Assembly (NCBI RefSeq): GCF_002994745.2
Contig: NC_037088.1
Location: forward strand, 61,708,397-61,772,396
Direction: 5' to 3'
DNA length: 64,000 nucleotides
Source: Rosa chinensis
Lineage: Eukaryota > Streptophyta > Magnoliopsida > Rosales > Rosaceae
The notes beneath the pieces are model-generated. The model did not search any database. It was not told where the DNA came from and saw nothing but the letters and a program-made list of their open reading frames with translations. The position numbers and the translations under genes are program-made. This document shows positions 61,515 through 64,000 of the stretch, piece by piece; position 1 is the stretch's first letter; every line of letters begins with the position of its first letter.

Positions 61515-62159
61515 ATGGCAGCAACCCAAGAACAAGATGAGTCAACTCTCGAACTCATACGCCAACATCTCTTAGGAGACTTCACCTTCACAGACAGCTT
61601 CATCACCAATCTCAACTACGAACAGAGCCCAGAAATCTCCTACTTCCAACCCATCAAATCCGAGTACTCCATATCCGAGTCCGAGTCCGCCTCCCCCGTT
61701 TCAAACTACCTCAACCCGAAAACCGAACCCATAACCGAAGAAGAACCCATGAGCTCCAAGAGCGAGCCCAAGAGAAAGTCGAGTTCTTCCAACTCCAGCT
61801 CATCGACTGGCGAGGCCGCCAGGCATTACAGGGGAGTCCGGAGAAGGCCGTGGGGCAAGTTTGCGGCGGAGATCCGTGACCCGGCCCGGAAGGGGAGCCG
61901 GGTCTGGCTGGGGACGTTTGACACTGATGTGGATGCTGCTAAGGCCTATGATTTTGCTGCATTCAAGCTCAGGGGAAGGAAAGCTATACTGAATTTTCCG
62001 CTGGAGGCCGGAGAGTCCGACCCGCCAAGTAATACGGGTCGGAAAAGGAGGAAGTCAGTGAAGCAAGAGGAGGAGGAGGAGGAGGAAGAGGCGCCGGCTC
62101 CGGAGGCGGAAGAGGTGGAGGTTCAAAGTTGGGTAGATTGGGATGGAGAAGATGCCTGA
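61515..62159 (+). CDS. ERF1/ERF2-type transcription factor (group IXa), intronless
   Basis: 214 residues from ATG 61515 ([20 protein letters not shown]). Seen: the N-terminal [13 protein letters not shown] helix of group IXa, a Ser/Glu-rich acidic middle, one AP2/ERF domain at 104-162 ([40 protein letters not shown]), GRKRRK as nuclear-signal candidate, a poly-Glu run made by gag repeats, and a short acidic end with VDWDGED. Members bind the GCC box and activate ethylene/jasmonate defence or specialised-metabolism genes. Together with the IXb gene 2.3 kb upstream it forms a tandem pair of the same composition and order type as ERF2/ERF5 in Arabidopsis. Confidence 0.93.
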   Translation: MAATQEQDESTLELIRQHLLGDFTFTDSFITNLNYEQSPEISYFQPIKSEYSISESESASPVSNYLNPKTEPITEEEPMSSKSEPKRKSSSSNSSSSTGEAARHYRGVRRRPWGKFAAEIRDPARKGSRVWLGTFDTDVDAAKAYDFAAFKLRGRKAILNFPLEAGESDPPSNTGRKRRKSVKQEEEEEEEEAPAPEAEEVEVQSWVDWDGEDA

Positions 62160-63759
62160 AGGCTCGTCTGGTTTCTCACGATCATCTACTGCTAAGAATA
62201 TGAGTGGGTGTGGATGTATTGCTTTACTGAATGAATTACTACAATCAGATGAGAATATGAGATGAGAAATCAGAGTGATAATTAGACCAATTAGAAATAA
62301 GAATGCTGCAATGTGTAATTATTGTTAATACAATCTTTAGCGTTTTAATAACTTTTTATCTGTATCTTTAGTGTGATAATAACATGATACGGAGTTTGGA
62401 TGTGTATGCATTACGGAATGCGGATAATTAATGTGAGTTGAGAGTTATCTCGAGTCTCAGTCCATTACAGTTAATCAATGAGACATGAGAATTCGAACAA
62501 CGAATACACGATCTCGAGTCTCAATCCGCAATGGAGTAGGGGTGGACTTACTATATGGGAATTGCAACGTCCCTAGTCCCTACACACACATGCCCACATA
62601 AAATGGGAGTTGTAACATCTCCACCTAAAAGTCCGCTCTCCACATAAATGAGGCAAGAATTTGTCAGTCTCCTCCATTCCCCTGAGTTCACATCTTCACC
62701 TTCTTTATCAGAAAGTCCCAGAAGATGCAAGTGTCAAAATGGTGTTGACAAATCACGGATTCAGATTGCAAAAGTTATGAGGAAAGGTCAACGAGCCTAA
62801 ACCAGAAGCAAAAAATATCGCGGGCAGCTAACATAACTAATTATATACCCAAAGGCGGAAAGGTATTCACATGACTTGCATCGGCATAGTTATGATTCTA
62901 TCAACAACTTGCATCACAAAGGACCCCAGATCATATAAGACATTGTAAATGCCGACTTTTTCCGTACACGACTTTATAATAAGAGCCAGCACGCAACCCC
63001 TTGAAATAACGACAGGTTGCAACTGGCATGTGTAGTTTTTGTCTATATAAATATTTGGATGAGAAAATTTCGTTCCTTGGGGCTCTACTTGATGGAACAT
63101 GCAAGTTGAAACTGGATGATCGGGACGAGAGATATTAGATGTTGGGGTATTGTCCTCATCATCTTATCCAGATTGTTTTAAATGGCTAAATGTGACACAA
63201 CTTGATGCTAAAGAATAAACTATGGTAGAAGATATTATATGCTGACCGCAAATGATCGAGGAGGTTCATCTTCTCCTTTTACTATGGGGAAAGATGTTGC
63301 CTTCGAAGAAATGCTACATGCTATAAGGTGGTTGAATATCACAGATGCCTTGGAATGTGAAATGCGGAAGAAGATGATGACGATGCTAATGTGGGCATTA
63401 ACAGCGTTGAGGGGGAGAGAATATTTAATGTGGAATTCAAATTTAATAGATTTTGGTTTCTGTCAATTACAACAAATTGCGAGTGTAACCTATAACAAGA
63501 AATCTTGAAGAATGGAAGAAAGAGCTGAGAAATAGAGGAGTTATCAAAAAATTGAGAGGGAGAGAATATTTATGTGGAATCGTTTTCAAATGAAATTTAA
63601 GGTAACTTTAATGGTTTCCTATTTTTATTCTAGCTATTTCTCCCACTCTTCTCTCTTTCTCATCCTCCATCTTCCCTCTTTCTGTTAAATATCTTTACAA
63701 GAATCTTACCGATCCCTAAATTAAGTGCACTAGGAAACTGGATGGTATAAAACTACTTT
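62160..63759. other. Intergenic
   Basis: 3' flank of the last ERF and spacer. The open frame at 63239-63508 has no recognisable domain and is not called. Confidence 0.4.
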
Positions 63760-63764
63760 GGAAT

Positions 63765-64000
63765 GGTAATACGGACCTGCCCGCATATGCAAGACACAAT
63801 GTTGTCCTGTTCATTAGCGAAAGAATTGAGCTCAGCCGCATCAATTTATGTAGATGTATTTTCCAAGTTGCTGTTGATCAGATCAACTCTAGACTGCAAC
63901 TCATTTCTCTCCAAAAAACTAGGCTGATTCGTCGATGCAAGAAGTCTAGCCCACATCCGATCTGTCAACTTCACTGTGTTTTGCGTCTCTGTCACACGCT
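63765..64000 (-). pseudogene. Partial coding-like sequence at the window edge
   Basis: On the minus strand, from the window edge to 63849, an open frame reads as ordinary polar, helical protein ([20 protein letters not shown] and on). A TAA at 63846-63848 ends it, but the same frame resumes as coding-like sequence (AAELNSFANEQDNIVSCICG) down to about 63770. Either the TAA is a nonsense change in a decayed gene copy or the second part is coincidence. I do not recognise the product, and its 5' part is outside the window. Confidence 0.35.

Noticed and set aside
63239..63508. 89-codon plus-strand frame
   Set aside because: No recognisable motif, low-complexity Met-rich middle, no supporting context.

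Overview
The window is nuclear DNA of a flowering plant. Intergenic DNA is AT-rich, genes carry short GT-AG introns, and the proteins belong to land-plant families (RABD2 GTPase, SHAQKYF MYB, RR-TZF zinc finger, CNGC channel, oleosin, group IX ERFs). Gene order and protein sequence suggest a eudicot, probably a rosid. I cannot name the species from sequence alone.

Layout. 0.2-0.9 kb: a small single-pass membrane protein. 1.3-2.35 kb: a GC-rich block that looks transposon-derived. About 2.97-9.8 kb: a nearly genome-length endogenous caulimovirid (plant pararetrovirus) with a tRNA-Met primer site, a movement-protein ORF, a capsid-protease-RNase H ORF lacking the reverse-transcriptase core, an in-frame stop, a downstream domain in the same frame, and a 35S-type promoter with poly(A) signal. 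10.6-11.2 kb: a Mutator-like miniature element. 11.6-13.9 kb: RABD2 (8 exons). 15.9 kb: a fragment of a duplicated MYB exon. 16.8-18.6 kb: a MYB repressor-type gene (minus strand). 22.2-22.9 kb: an intronless tandem CCCH zinc-finger gene. 26.3-30.1 kb: a CNGC2-type channel (8 exons). 30.8-31.2 kb: a broken LINE-type RNase H. 32.2-32.6 kb: an oleosin (minus strand). 34.0-39.6 kb: a complete PIF/Harbinger transposon with TIRs, TAA target duplication, DDE transposase and Myb/SANT-like partner. 40.7-42.3 kb: a four-exon gene for an unrecognised 115-residue protein, with a TRIM retrotransposon in intron 3. 44-55 kb: mostly miniature elements (a SINE, three Tourist-like MITEs, a hAT element) around one ERF gene at 46.9 kb. 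58.3-62.2 kb: two more ERF genes. The right edge holds a coding-like stretch on the minus strand that runs out of the window.

How it fits together. The host genes do not form a pathway. RABD2 acts in ER-to-Golgi traffic, CNGC2-type channels in calcium signalling and immunity, group IX ERFs in ethylene/jasmonate defence transcription, TZF proteins in mRNA control, and oleosin in seed oil bodies. As I recall Arabidopsis gene order, a RABD2 gene lies close to an ERF2/ERF5-type pair (and its paralogue near ERF1/ERF6), so RABD2 plus the adjacent ERF pair here may be an ancient conserved neighbourhood. The most unusual content is the mobile DNA: the caulimovirid copy, the apparently intact Harbinger element, and several miniature elements with identifiable target-site duplications.
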